Below, piece after piece: positions 19,617 through 30,900 of a stretch of DNA of 64,000 bases. Numbering within the stretch: position 1 is the first letter of the stretch; the number at the start of each line of letters is the position of its first letter. The position numbers and the translations under genes were made by a program. The stretch comes from Rugalucina vietnamica (taxonomy: Eukaryota; Mollusca; Bivalvia; Lucinida; Lucinidae), in the NCBI GenBank assembly GCA_964017185.1, contig OZ024875.1:43493486-43557485 (forward strand), in the 5' to 3' direction. The notes under the pieces are model-generated. The model made no database searches, had not been told where the DNA came from, and saw only the letters and a list, made by a program, of their open reading frames with translations.

Positions 19617-19850
19617 GAGCCGCCACATGGGAAAACCAACAATGTGGTTTCCGAACAGGTCCGACACAAACCGAGCTGTAGAAGCACAGAAGACAGCTAG
19701 AAGCTTGAAATTTCGGATTTAAGGAGAAGAGAAAATGTACTATCCGTGTAGCGAAAACAAAGGCGCTGATCAGCTTCGCGGTTACCGCGAAGGTGATCTG
19801 CGCCTTTGTTTTCGCATATGCAGATTGTTGGTTTTCCCACGAGGCGGCTC
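19617..19850. mobile_element. Palindrome-core MITE, copy 6 (full length)
   Basis: GAGCCGCCACATGGGAAAAC to GTTTTCCCACGAGGCGGCTC with an intact central palindrome. A 23-bp direct repeat starting GGTTTTCAGGGTTTAAGG lies at 19,595-19,617 and again at 19,876-19,898, close to both ends. Confidence 0.85.
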
Positions 19851-20005
19851 AATTTTGTTGTTCTTGTTTCTTCATGGTTTTCAGGGTTTAAGGATTTGTA
19901 GGACTGATTGCATGCTTTAAGCTTATGTGGATTAACAATGAATACACCGAGTTTTAATTATCTGTTTTTATTTCTTTATACAATATTTAAAGAATAAAAC
20001 ATATT

Positions 20006-20243
20006 AGCCGCGTCATGAGAAAACCGGATTTTGCATATGCGAAAACAAAGGCGCAGATCAGCTGTGCAGTAACGGCACAGCTGATCAGCGCCTTTGTTTT
20101 CGCTACTCGGATAGTTCGTACAATTCCTTTATTTACCTCTGCCCAAAATTTCAAGATTCTAACTTTCCCTTGAGACTGTATAGGTCGGTTTGTGTCAGAC
20201 CTGGTCGGAAACCCTGGAAGACCGGTTTTCTCGCCTCGCGGCT
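20006..20243. mobile_element. Palindrome-core MITE, copy 7 (full length, candidate 6-bp duplication)
   Basis: AGCCGCGTCATGAGAAAACC to GGTTTTCTCGCCTCGCGGCT. CATATT directly flanks both ends (20,000-20,005 and 20,244-20,249). The core palindrome is a variant, CAGCTGTGCAGTAACGGCAC, that keeps its symmetry by compensating changes. Confidence 0.85.
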
Positions 20244-20354
20244 CATATTTAGATGGTGACCAGACTACCATATGGTCCTTACCGAAAACATGGAAATAAT
20301 ACATTTAAAACATATAGACATTAACAAATTAACAAACGGTAATCAATAACTATA

Positions 20355-20355
<1 letters not shown>

Positions 20356-20402
<47 letters not shown>
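20356..20402. repeat. Poly-C run and (CT)n microsatellite
   Basis: About eleven C residues followed by about 18 CT/TC units. Confidence 0.9.
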
Positions 20403-20404
<2 letters not shown>

Positions 20405-20613
20405 ATGTGTTAACATGTAGATCTATTGGTTTGAACGATAAATTGAATGTGTTATAATCATAGCTACTTATGTCACCGGCTGTTTGTAATTTATGTTTAA
20501 TATCAGGGAGACAGATTCGTATAAGCCATTTGGCTTCTTTCTAACTCCTACCGTATATTGTGTATTGTATGTAATGAGAACTTAATATACTGAATAAATA
20601 TGTTTAAACCAAC
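20403..20613 (+). mobile_element. Probable LINE 3' end fragment
   Basis: It contains TAAGCCATTTGGCTTCTTTC and ends AATAAATATGTTTAAACCAA, close to the tail of the LINE at 8133-11,243 (AATTAAATATGTTTAAACTC). No coding part is present. Confidence 0.5.
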
Positions 20614-20736
20614 CATAATGGTAGAGTATACTACATTGCCAAAGAAAATCTTCTGGATTTGATAGAGTGGACATTCAAAAGGCCATTTAAAACTATGGTT
20701 TACTTTATTTGTTCTGTAATGACAGAAAGGCCTTCC

Positions 20737-20961
20737 TCACTTCTCTGACCAAAGTCTATAATTATACACTTTGGTAATGTCAGAATGTATGCAACGCCTT
20801 ATCCTATTTCCTGGATAATACAAGTATTTTATTGAGTGAGGGTCAACTTCCACCCCTGTCGTTGAGGTCCCTCCTGCCACTGAGGTCCCTCCTGCAGCTG
20901 AGGTCCCTGCAGTTGCAGTTATAAAGTGAAATATCAAGAGTAGCACATTTGTGCAAAACAC
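20737..20961 (-). CDS. Hypothetical 74-aa open frame with a signal-like N-terminus
   Basis: The N-terminus MFCTNVLLLIFHFITATAG has a hydrophobic core like a secretory signal. It is followed by three degenerate GTS(A/V/T)(A/T)G units and a short basic tail ending LWSEK. The repeats come from a small DNA repeat (GAGGTCCCTCCTGC, 15-18 bp). It may be a small secreted peptide, the first exon of a larger gene, or chance. No known family and no splice evidence. Confidence 0.2.
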   Translation of the reverse strand: MFCTNVLLLIFHFITATAGTSAAGGTSVAGGTSTTGVEVDPHSIKYLYYPGNRIRRCIHSDITKVYNYRLWSEK

Positions 20962-21009
20962 GGTGTATAAACAGTAGGATATATTGGAAAATTGAAACTT
21001 TGGTGTTGC

Positions 21010-21728
21010 TTATAAGCTCACCTGAGCCGAAGGCTCACAACGTGGGCTTATAGGATGCCGTGCTCCGTCGTCCGTCCGTAGTCGTCGGTCATCCGTCGTT
21101 CACAATTTTACCGATCTTGTTCTCTGAAACCGCTTGGCCAACCAAAGCCAAACTTTATGTGGAGCATCCTTATGAAGGGGGAACGAAAGTTTATACTAAT
21201 GGTCCAGTCACATGTCCAAGATGGCCGCCATGGCTATAAATAGCAAAAACTCCAGAACAAGAAGGCCTATGATTTTGAAACTTGACATGCTACAAAGTAC
21301 CGGTATATAAAAATCATGACCATGGGGTGACCTTGAGCTATTTTACGGGAAGGTCAACATAGGTCGCCCATGCATGTAAATGTGGAAAATTGTTAAAATG
21401 TCATTTGAAGGAAAAAACTTAAAGGAAATGGACAAAAATTAGACCCCAGGTGCTGGTCTGCCCCCACCCCGGGGCAATATACATGTATATTACCATAATA
21501 TTTAACCAACTTCTTCTCTGAAACCACTTGGCCAATTAAACAAACCTCATGTGGAGCATCCTAAGGAATGGGGAATGAAAGTTTATATAAATGGCCCAGG
21601 TCACATGACCAATAAATAGAAAAATGGCTATAAATAGGAAAAACCTGTATTTTTTTTCTTCTCTAGAACCAGAAGGCCTATGATTTCCAAACATAGCATG
21701 ATGCATCAGGGAGAGGAACTCTACCAAA

Positions 21729-21772
<44 letters not shown>

Positions 21773-22030
21773 GACCCTGGGCTGACATTGAGCTATTTTA
21801 CAGCAAGTTTGACACAGGTCGTCCATGCATGGAATGGGGAAAATTGTAAAATGTTTTTTGAAGGGAAAATTGTTGAAGGAAATGGACAAAGTGACTGAAG
21901 ATTAATAATTCTGAAAATAATTTGAACCCCAGGGGCCCCCACCCCGGGCCGATAAACATGTAAATTATCATAATATTCAAAGATCTTCACTAGAATGGCT
22001 TGGTAGTCAAACAAGATTTTTTGATATATT
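21010..22030. repeat. Two tandem diverged units of a dispersed bivalve-type repeat
   Basis: The unit has TCTGAAACC(G/A)CTTGGCC, TATGTGGAGCATCCT, ATGGCTATAAATAG, GAAGGCCTATGATTT and GAGCTATTTTAC. Copy 1 starts with CTCACCTGAGCCGAAGGCTC and a CGTCGTCCGTCCG run; copy 2 starts near 21,500. A (TA)n tract lies inside copy 2. No gene. Confidence 0.7.
21731..21771. repeat. (TA)n microsatellite
   Basis: About 20 uninterrupted AT units. The Ile/Tyr-rich open frames on both strands are translations of it. Confidence 0.95.
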
Positions 22031-22069
22031 ATCTCAAGTCTCAGATGAGCGTTTACAGGATCATTGGTC

Positions 22070-22545
22070 CTTCTAGTTTTAATGACCCTATCAATAGAAC
22101 ACTTTATTTGTTACGTCTTCCCTATTTTCAGGGTTCGGGTCGTCTGTCTGTCTGTCCGTCCGTCCGTCCGCCCGTCAGTGAGTCAAAAATTATGTCCTTT
22201 TTGTAACTTGAGAACCATTTAAAATTTCTAGATGGAACTTCATAGCATTATCGACCAACATAAAAGGACGTGCAGAACACAAAAAATATAAGTTTACGTT
22301 GCATATTTTTAGAATTATGACCCTTTGGAAAGTAGTTAACTTTGCATTCTTGTCGTTTATGCTCTGTGACGACTAGGCAACCGTTCAAGATATCATGATG
22401 AAAATTCATAGGTTTATTAATCAACATGTGTGGATTTGTAGAAAACAAGAACCGTAACTTTTATTTAATATCATTCGAGTTATTGCCCTTTGAAATGGGA
22501 AATATCCAAATTCGCAATTTTCCCATGTCCAGTCGGTAGCTTCAA
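22070..22545. repeat. Dispersed repeat with GTCTGTCCGTCC tract
   Basis: After CTATTTTCAGGGTTCGG comes GTCTGTCTGTCTGTCCGTCC. Two similar motifs follow (AGAACCATTTAAAATTTCTA and TATGACCCTTTGGAAAGTAG against TATTGCCCTTTGAAATGGG), suggesting an internally repeated non-coding element. Confidence 0.45.
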
Positions 22546-22552
22546 AATGGCC

Positions 22553-22957
22553 TCAGTTGCGCAACGCCACACCAAAATTTAGCAAACGTTTGAAGGGTAA
22601 AAACATTGTTGCATAACATTCTGTGCGGTAAATTTGTTTAAACTGTTTATATGTTCTTAGTTTATTACGACCCGTTCTTGTCTGAGAAATATCTCTGTTA
22701 ACATCCGTGGACCATTTGCTCAAGAATTTATGATGTATCGATCCCGGGCTTCTCCAGCTTTTATGATGTATCGAGTCTTGAATTGATGCAACCACATATC
22801 CTTTATTTACAACGGAAAAATCTACCCCGGAAAATAAATGTTCAATTTGACTTTCTTTAAACATTTTACGGACCCTAAAACACCAATTTCTACAATTATT
22901 ATTCAAAACTCTGAGAGCCCACTTATAAACCTTCTTATTAAGACGTCCGTCGTCCAT
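22553..22957 (-). pseudogene. Retroelement polyprotein C-terminal fragment (134 aa)
   Basis: The open frame includes KVYKWALRVLNNNCRNWCFR and GRNKLRTYKQFKQIYRTECY, ending LNFGVALRN. I recognise the pattern W(C/S)xRV...NKLRTYxxFK...TExY...FxxGVAxLR from C-terminal regions of reverse-transcriptase-type proteins widespread in molluscs; this is recall, not a search. The expected SALAKFRCGVAP-type ending is partly lost. No RT domain lies upstream, so it is an orphan fragment, adjacent to the satellite edge at about 22,980. Confidence 0.55.
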
Positions 22958-22979
22958 AAACTTTCTGGTCTTTTCTGTT

Positions 22980-23485
22980 ATGTTCTATTGCATGTAATCA
23001 CTCTTGCTGGTTAGGCTGAAGAAGTATATAGCAATACAAATGTGCCTGTCATCGCCTGTAATCACCCCTACTAAATACGCACATTGTTATATTTACGAGA
23101 AACCCCCTTATAGTCTGTAATCTCTCATGTGAAATAGGCCCAGTTATATAAAGTACTACAAACGTCCCTATCATTACCTGTAATCACTCCTGTTAATGAG
23201 GTCCCAGTCTTATATTGTAATTCAAATTTCTCTATCATCGGCTGCAATCACTTCTTTCGATAAGACCCCATTGCCATAATTTATAGTGTTACATGATTAT
23301 AGTATTAAAAACTCAATATCATGAACTGTTATTACTCCTGCTGATTAGGCACCACTAGAAACCCCTCTTTTTTCGCCTCTTTCATCCTGTTGATTACGCC
23401 GTAGCGTTATATAGTACTACAAGGTATTTTCGTGACCTTTTGTCATAACCGCTGCTGAGAAGCCCCACTGTGTTATATTGTACTA
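22980..23485 (-). repeat. Satellite array, inverted left segment
   Basis: About seven or eight diverged monomers in reverse orientation, for example CCTGTAATCACTCCTGTTAA and TGTTATTACTCCTGCTGATT. Read on the minus strand they match the main array. The segment continues beyond the inserted DNA at 27,326-27,515. Confidence 0.85.
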
Positions 23486-25345
23486 CAAAGACCTTTGTAG
23501 TATGACTTTCTGTTTTTCTTTTGAATTTTTTTGTAACATTTAATCCAATGGAAGTCAATATCAGAAGAGGCGGGCCCACATATTAATACTAAGCAAAGAG
23601 GTGGGATGAAAACCGTACAATAACTTCCTGATAGCGGAAGTTACAGTACGGTTCTGCCAATTTTTGTTGTGTCATACTACAAGTTAGTTAAAGACCTCGT
23701 AGAAAAAAAATAAGTAAAATAGTCTAGTAGCCAAACATGGATTTGGCCTGTGACCTGGAAATGTGTGCCGCATAAAATGTTTTTATGGATTTCACTTCTT
23801 GATACCTTTCAGATGAAAAATCCAAGTGATGCCACCTTGGCATCATTCAGCATTTTGAAATATTCAAAAATTTAAAATGGCCGACAAATGGCGGAAAATA
23901 TTGCAAAAATCAACATAATACATGTATGTGAAGCAAAAGGCTCACTTCTCTTGTTGTCCTTACTGTCTTCTTCTGGTTCATCAGACCATGCCAGTTCAAA
24001 AACTGCATCATGAATTGTTTGAAAAAAATCAAAAATCAAGATAGCGTCCAAGATGGTTGGCATAAACAAGAAAACAGCATTCCAGAGTTGCATATACAGC
24101 TGTACTGAATAATTTGTGTTTAAAATGTTCATTTTATGTTCTTATTAACAAAACACCATAATTTAGTTTTGTTTATGGATTGACGCTCCAATCATAACGA
24201 AAAGGCAAAATGGTGACAAAGATGGCCACCGAAAAAAATAATACATGTATAGAGAACTTGGTCTCAAATAAACTGTCTTGTTTTTGACTTTACTTTATTT
24301 TGTTAACAGTTCAAGTTTGAGTTTAGTTCTGACCCATAGCAATGATGCAAGATGATGGTCAAATACGATGGCCGCCATAATCTTAGTATATGGGAAAATG
24401 GCATCTGATTCAAAAAGCTTATCTAAATGTATATATGTTAAGTTTTAAGTAAGCAGAATAAACAGAGGGATGCAAATCTACATCATATAATGAAAGATAG
24501 AATAGGCATTGTATTCTAAAACCGAGATAAGGTATTCGTCTGTGTCATTACCATTGTAATGATAAGCAAAGTCATCAGCTATATTGTTCAACTATTGCAA
24601 CAATTGTTTCTTCAATCCAATATCATTTGCAAAACACTGTACATGCTAATTGATTTATGAAGCGCCTTTATTTCGATGATGAGCATTGTTGTTCAGAAGC
24701 ATACCCACAGCAAATCATTCTACTTGAAGTATACTATCTGTTGCTGGAGCCACACTGTCTGCTGTTGTAATTGGCACAAGCGCCTAAAACCCTTCAACAG
24801 TATTTAGAACACCTAACTTACGTTGGATATAAGACCATGCACATTTGACCAAGCGTAGATTAACAAATGGATGTCGGACATGTGTTGGTTTCAAATTTTA
24901 TGTTAACGACTGTGTATATGTTGATTACATGCATTAAGCTTGGGAGTGTTTATTAGCCTATGCTTACCAGTTTTACATTAAACCATATATCTTATAGAAT
25001 AATTCTACGTTGCTGCCATAACATCCTCCAATCCATAGACGTTTGTGTATGACGCTTATAGATTTTCCTCTATGGTTCGCAACCATCTCACTTCTTGCCA
25101 CTGTTACACTATGTCTACACTATGTCTCACTTGAACAGCGATAGCGTTAGGTCCGAACACGATCAGCGAGTGTGCTTTTGATCAGTCTGTGATATCACAG
25201 CCCTTCTTTGATGTGAGATGGTCACAGTTGCATGCACAATCATGAAATACCTAAATCATCGTATCTTTTGCTGAGAAGTTCGAATAGTGTTGAGCAAATG
25301 CTAGTGCTTTTTGTAAAACCTCTTGTCTTGCTGGAGAAGTTTTGG

Positions 25346-25564
25346 TTATGTTTTTAATGCTACAGGGTCATCCACAGAATAGCACAGCCCATCGGTGACG
25401 ACTGCATCAGGCCAGCGCAGTGTATGTGGATTTCTCAACTTGTACATTTTGCTTCCAAACATATTGTGTTCGTTATCCTCCTGTCCGCGCTGTCCCCCAA
25501 CATTGAGGGTATACCATGGCAAGGTGAATCTACCTGAAAGTGTCTTGAATGAATTATCTTTGCT
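25346..25564 (-). pseudogene. Orphan 72-aa frame inside the 3.5-kb element
   Basis: Open between two stops, with no suitable start. It includes FTLPWYTLNVGGQRGQED, MYKLRNPHTLRWPDAVVTDG and LCYSVDDPVALKT. The composition looks protein-like (Trp, Pro, Gly, Asp in reasonable use), unlike neighbouring frames, so it may be a remnant of the element's own gene or of a captured exon. I recognise no family. Confidence 0.3.
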
Positions 25565-25799
25565 TCAAATGAGTTCGTGGCTTTTACTTAAATGAGTTTT
25601 GCGTACCGCCTTTGAAGCCATAGAAGTGATCATGCAATCACTGTTTGGAAACTTCCGAGCCAACTTTTTCAAATTCATCCATTAATTTAAATCCATGCGC
25701 TAAGAAGACTGAGTCAAGGTTTACACATGTTTTTTATTTGAAATGTGACAACAGCATATTGTATATAAAGTTGTGATGTTGTATTTCCTAATATTCAGA

Positions 25800-25925
25800 G
25801 TGTTTTGGCTTTATGGTGCCAAATATAAAGATAAATAGCCAAAACCGCGGTATGTCCCATCACCTTTCTCATAAATATGCTCACTGTTCTTAAAGGATCT
25901 CAGTTTTATTTTTATTTTCTATGCA
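25800..25925. repeat. Dispersed repeat related to the insertion at 45,248
   Basis: GTGCCAAATATAAAG, AACCGCGGTATGTCCCATCA, TTTCTCATAAATATGCTCAC and TTTTATTTTTATTTT match 45,461-45,582 with about 80% identity by eye. Confidence 0.6.
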
Positions 25926-27325
25926 CATTTTAAACTTTTTCTGTTCCTAGCATTAGCGTCAGTTCGACTCTTCCTTTCATCTTTGTGAACCAGCTTTACC
26001 TGCGTTACTCAGTATGTTACATCCTTTCCAAATATGCTTCAGACCAATCGCCTAACGTTTTATTGCTCTATTGGAAGATTCACTAAATTATCTTTAAAAA
26101 CGCTGTCCTCTTTTCTTCTTATTATATTTAAACTGAAAATGTTAGGAGTACTTTCATTGAGTGGTGTTAATTGATTTGCTTTCCTCCCTTTATTCTGCTA
26201 AATAAATATGTAACACTTACATTAAACTTATGTTTTGATCAATGAAGAAGATCTCAGTTGTATTATAATTTCGTAGGACACATACGCCCCAGTATCATTT
26301 TGCGGTGTCAAAACAAAACATGAACACTGAATTGCGATGTTTACACCATAAAATGATCATTTCAAATACAATTTTATTCAGGATTTACGTCACTGTAATG
26401 CTGCTGTAGCCAGAGAACATTAAAGCATGGATATGATGGTCCTCTTGGTCACCATCTTGTTTTATTGTTATCATGTTGGGTCAAATATGATACAAAACAC
26501 TTCATTTGTCAACATAATTTGAACATTTGAATTACAAAACATTGAGCAAATGCAGCACTGGAATGCTGATTCAATCAGAAATTATGAATTCATATATTAT
26601 GATTATGGCAGCCATCTTGGCCACCATCTTGGCTCATTTTATAATGTGGGAATAAACAATAAACCATGCTGCTCACAACATTATATGAGCATTTCAAGCG
26701 AGTTACATTTCGTATGTTCTGCACAGGAATGGTGTTTTAATAAGAGAAAACAATCTTTTAAATTATAATAATGGCGGCCATTTTGGTCGCCATCTTTTTT
26801 CGCTGTAATGATGTGAGGTCATAATTAAAAACCAAACCACTTAAGTATTATGTGTACAACAAAAACGGACTTCCAAGCACAATACACTGTTTAATGCAGC
26901 ACTTGAATGCCGTTTTATTACGAAAATATTGTTTTAAGTATGATTGTGGCAGCCTTCTTGTTCGCCATCCTGCCTCATACTAATGACATGGGGGTCAAAA
27001 CTTAGAATTATCCTTTTAATATTGTTTACAGCGTAAATTGAGTATTTTAAACGCAGAGAAATGAGTTTATTAAACCCTGGGGTGCTGTTTTCTTGTTTAT
27101 GGCGACCATCTTAGACGCCATCTTGATTTATCCAAAACGCTCAATGATGCCAGGGTGGCATCATGCAGTTTCTGAACTAGCATGTCCCAGTGAACTGGAA
27201 ACCACAATAAAATTTCATGCGGCACCATCTTCCAGGTTAAGCTGATGGCTACTGGACTAAAAACAGCTCGTCTTCCACTCGCTTTATTTTACTTATTATT
27301 TTCTACTCAGTACTTTAACACTAAC

Positions 27326-27515
27326 TTACCATTGCATTTAATTACTCCTGTTGATTAGTCCTTGGTTTTATATAGTACTACAAATCGTCCCATCGTGACC
27401 TGTACCAAATTTATATCACACTACACACCATCCTATCGTCTCCTGCTATCACTACTGCTCATTAGGCCTCAGTGTTATATTGTGATATCATTGCCTATAA
27501 CTACTGCTACAAATG
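27326..27515 (-). repeat. Satellite array, inverted segment resumed
   Basis: Monomers such as TTAATTACTCCTGTTGATTA and CTATCACTACTGCTCATTAG are in reverse orientation, continuing the inverted block from 23,485. Orientation switches between 27,515 and 27,570. Confidence 0.8.
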
Positions 27516-27705
27516 ATCGACGGTAATAAGTCTTTCAGGAGAAGAGATTGCATGTGTTTTAACTAAGTTTCGATTACAATATTACATTGGGGGCCTAATC
27601 AGCGGGAGTGATTACAGGCGAGAATAGGGATGTTTAGTACAATATAACACTGGAGCACAATCAGCAGAAGTAAGTCCATGCGAAAATGTGATGTTTGTAG
27701 TACAA

Positions 27706-27903
27706 TTCTGTATATCCTGAAATTTTCGCGTGACTTTTCTTTCGCGAATTTTCTATTTCAAAATTATTTGCGATGTTTTGAATTCGCGAACAGTAGTCTT
27801 TATGACCTAAATGAACTAATTATTAGTGAGAAACTTGAACTCGCGAGGCATCGAATTCGGAATATTCGCGAAAATTAAGTTCTCTCGACAATACAATTAC
27901 CGG
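27706..27903. mobile_element. ~200-bp TTCGCGAA-rich insertion in the array
   Basis: Array sequence stops after GTAGTACAAT and resumes at ACTTGTCTTGCTAAATG. The insert has AAATTTTCGCG at the left and CGCGAAAATTAAGT at the right, plus GAATTCGCGAAC inside, giving a weak inverted-repeat structure. Confidence 0.6.
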
Positions 27904-30900
27904 AATTACTTGTCTTGCTAAATGAAACTGGGGCCTTATCAGCAGGAGTGATTACATGCAGTTATCTAAGCATTTATGGTACAACTAAAGACTGGGGCTA
28001 ATTCGCAGTAGTAGTCACACGTGATGATAGGGGGTTTTCAGTATGATATAACACTGGGACCTTATCAGCAGGAGCCATTAAATGCGATGACAGGGACGTT
28101 TGTAATACATTATAACTTTGGGGCCTTATCAGCAGCAGTTATGACAGGTCACTATATGGAGGATTTTTTTTTTCATAAAATATAACACTGGAGCCTTATC
28201 AACAGGAGCGATTAGAGGCAAAAACATTGCATTTTGTAGTACAATATTAATTTGGGGCCTGTTCAGCAGGGGTGATTTCAGACGATGATAGGAGCGTTTG
28301 AAGTACAATATTACGCTGGGGCCTTATCAACATGAGTCATTACAGGCAATGATATTGGTATTTGTATTAAAATATAACAGTAAAGCCTAATCAGCAACAG
28401 TGATTACAGGTCATTAGGTATGTAGTACTACATAACACCAGGGCCTAATCAACAGGAGTGATAACAGGCGATGACAGGTACGTTTTCATACTATATAACA
28501 CTGGGACCTTATCAGCAGGAGTGAGTACAGAAGATAATAGAGGCGTTTTTGTGGGCCTAATTAGTAGGAGTGATTACAGGCTGTGATAGGGACGCATTTA
28601 GTTCAATATTACTTTGGGGCCTTATCACCAGGATGTGACTTCATGCGTTGAAAGAAGCGTTTGTAAATAAATATAACACTGTAAGTTTATCAGCAGGACT
28701 GATTACAGGCAATGATATGGGCATTTGTAGTACAATTTAACTCTAGTGCCTAATCAGCAGAAGTGATAACAGGTCACGAAAGGGAGGTACGTAATACTAC
28801 ATATCACTAGGACTAATCAACAGGAGTGATTACAGGCGTCGATAGGCACGTTTGTATAACACTATTTCACTGGGGCCTTATCAACAGGACTAATTACAGG
28901 CAATGATATGGGTATTTGTAGTGATATATTTCACAAGGGCTTAATCAGCAGCAGGAGTGATAACAGGCGATGACAAGCACGTTCTATTACTATATAACAC
29001 TGGAATATTATCAGCAGGAGTGACTGCAGAAGATAATAGAGGCGTTTGTTGTACAAAATATGACAGGGGTATAATTTGCAGGAGTAGTTGCATGCGATGA
29101 AAGTGACGTTTGTAGTACAATAACGCATTCGGGCCTAATAAGGAGGAGTTTTTACAGGCGATGATAGGGGCGTTTTTATTACACCATTATTTTGGGGCCT
29201 AATCAGCAGGAGTGATTACAGGCGATAAAAGCAACGTTTGTAATAAAATATTACACCGGGGCCTTATCAACAAGAGTGATTACAGGCGACGCAATGCATG
29301 CTTGTATTGCTATTTAAAATTGGCGCCTTTACAGCAGGAGTGATTACAGGCGATGAAAGAGGCGTTAATAGGGAGTTTTGTTTGACTATATAACACTAGG
29401 GGCCTAATCAATCGGAGTGATTACAGGCAATGACAGAGGCGTTAATATGTAATTTTGTAGAACTACATACATGTAGCACTAGGGGCCTTATGACCAGTAG
29501 TGATTACATGTGATGACAGGTACGCTTGTCTTGCTATATGAAACTGGGGCCTTATCAGCAGGAGTGATTACAGGCTATTATAGAGGCATTTATAGTACAA
29601 CTAAAGACTGGGGCTAATTCGCTGTAGTAGTCACACGTGATGATAGGGGGTTTTCAGTATGATATAACACTGGGACCTTATCAGCAGGAGCGTTTACATG
29701 CGATGACAGGGACGTTTATAATACATTATAACTTTGGGGCCTAATCAGCAGCAGTTATGACAGGTGGATTGAAGTACTATATAACACTATGGCCTAATCA
29801 ACAGGAGTGATTACAGGTGTTGATAGGGGGGGGGGGTTCATAAAATATAACACTGGGGCCTTATCAACAGGAGTGATGAGAGGCGAAAATAGTGGATTTT
29901 GTAGTACAATATAAATTTGGGGCCTATTCAACAGGGGTGATTTCAGACGATGATAGGAGCGTTTGAAGTACAATATTACACTGGGGCCTAATCAACATGA
30001 GTCATTACGGGCAATGATATTGGTATTTGTAGTAAAATATAACAGCAAAGCCTAATCAGCAGCAGTGATTACAGGTCATCAGGTTTGTAGTACTACATAA
30101 CACCAGGGCATAATTAACAGGAGTGATAACAGGCGATGACAGGTACGTTATTATACTATATAACACTGGGACCTTATCAGCAGGAGTGAGTACAGAAGAT
30201 AATAGAGGCGTTTTTGTGACGTTTGTAGTACAATAAGGTATTGGGGCCTAATCAGTAGGAGTGATAATAGGGACGCATTTAGTTCAATATTACTTTGGGG
30301 CCTTATCAGCAGTATGTGACTTCATGCGTTGTAAGAAGCGTTTGTAAATAAACATAAGACTGCAGATTTATCAGCAGGACTGATTACAGGCAATGATATG
30401 GGCATTTGTAGTACAATTAAACTCTAGTGCCTAATCAGCAGGAGTGATAACAGGTCACGAAAGGGAGGTACGTAGTACTACATAACACTAGGACTAATCA
30501 ACAGGAGTGATTACAGGCGTCGATAGGCACGTTTGTATAACACTATTTCACTGGGGCCTTATTATGAAAGGGGTATAATTTGCAGGAATAGTTACATGCG
30601 ATGAACGTGACGTTTGAAGTACAATAACGCATTCGGGCCTAATAAGGAGGAGTTTTTACAGGCGATGAAAGGGGCGTTTGTAGTACAATATTACTTTGGG
30701 GCCTAATCAGCAGGAGTGATTACAGGCGATGAAAGCAGCGTTTGTGATAAAATTTTACACCGGGGCCTTATCAACAAGAGTGATTACATGCGACTCAAGG
30801 CACGTTTGTATTGCTATGTAAAATTGGCGCCTTTACAGCAGGAGTGATTACAGGCGATGAAAGAGGCGTTTATAGGGATATTTTGTTCAACTATATAACA

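Larger units (their letters stand above)
23720..27259. mobile_element. 3.5-kb element with long divergent inverted arms
   Basis: Ends TAGTCTAGTAGCC and, in inverse, TAGTCCAGTAGCC; A-rich duplication AAAA on both sides (23,716-23,719 and 27,260-27,263). Arms of several hundred bp align in inverse: CAAGATAGCGTCCAAGATGG at 24,042 with CAAGATGGCGTCTAAGATGG near 27,120, and AAACAAGAAAACAGCA in both. GGCCGCCAT/CCATCTTG motifs recur through both arms. The middle (24,420-26,400) is mostly featureless. The superfamily is not recognised. Related arm sequence is at 1-480. Confidence 0.7.
23495..27325. mobile_element. Composite element (inverted copy) split by a 3.5-kb insertion
   Basis: Module B (TTGTAGTATGAC to GTCATACTACAA, 23,495-23,682) and module A (from GTTAGTTAAAGACCTCGTAG at 23,683, resuming at 27,260 and ending CACTAAC at 27,325) are the complement of the 281-bp composite at 58,656-58,936. 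It occupies the same position within the monomer as the other two copies. Confidence 0.75.
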
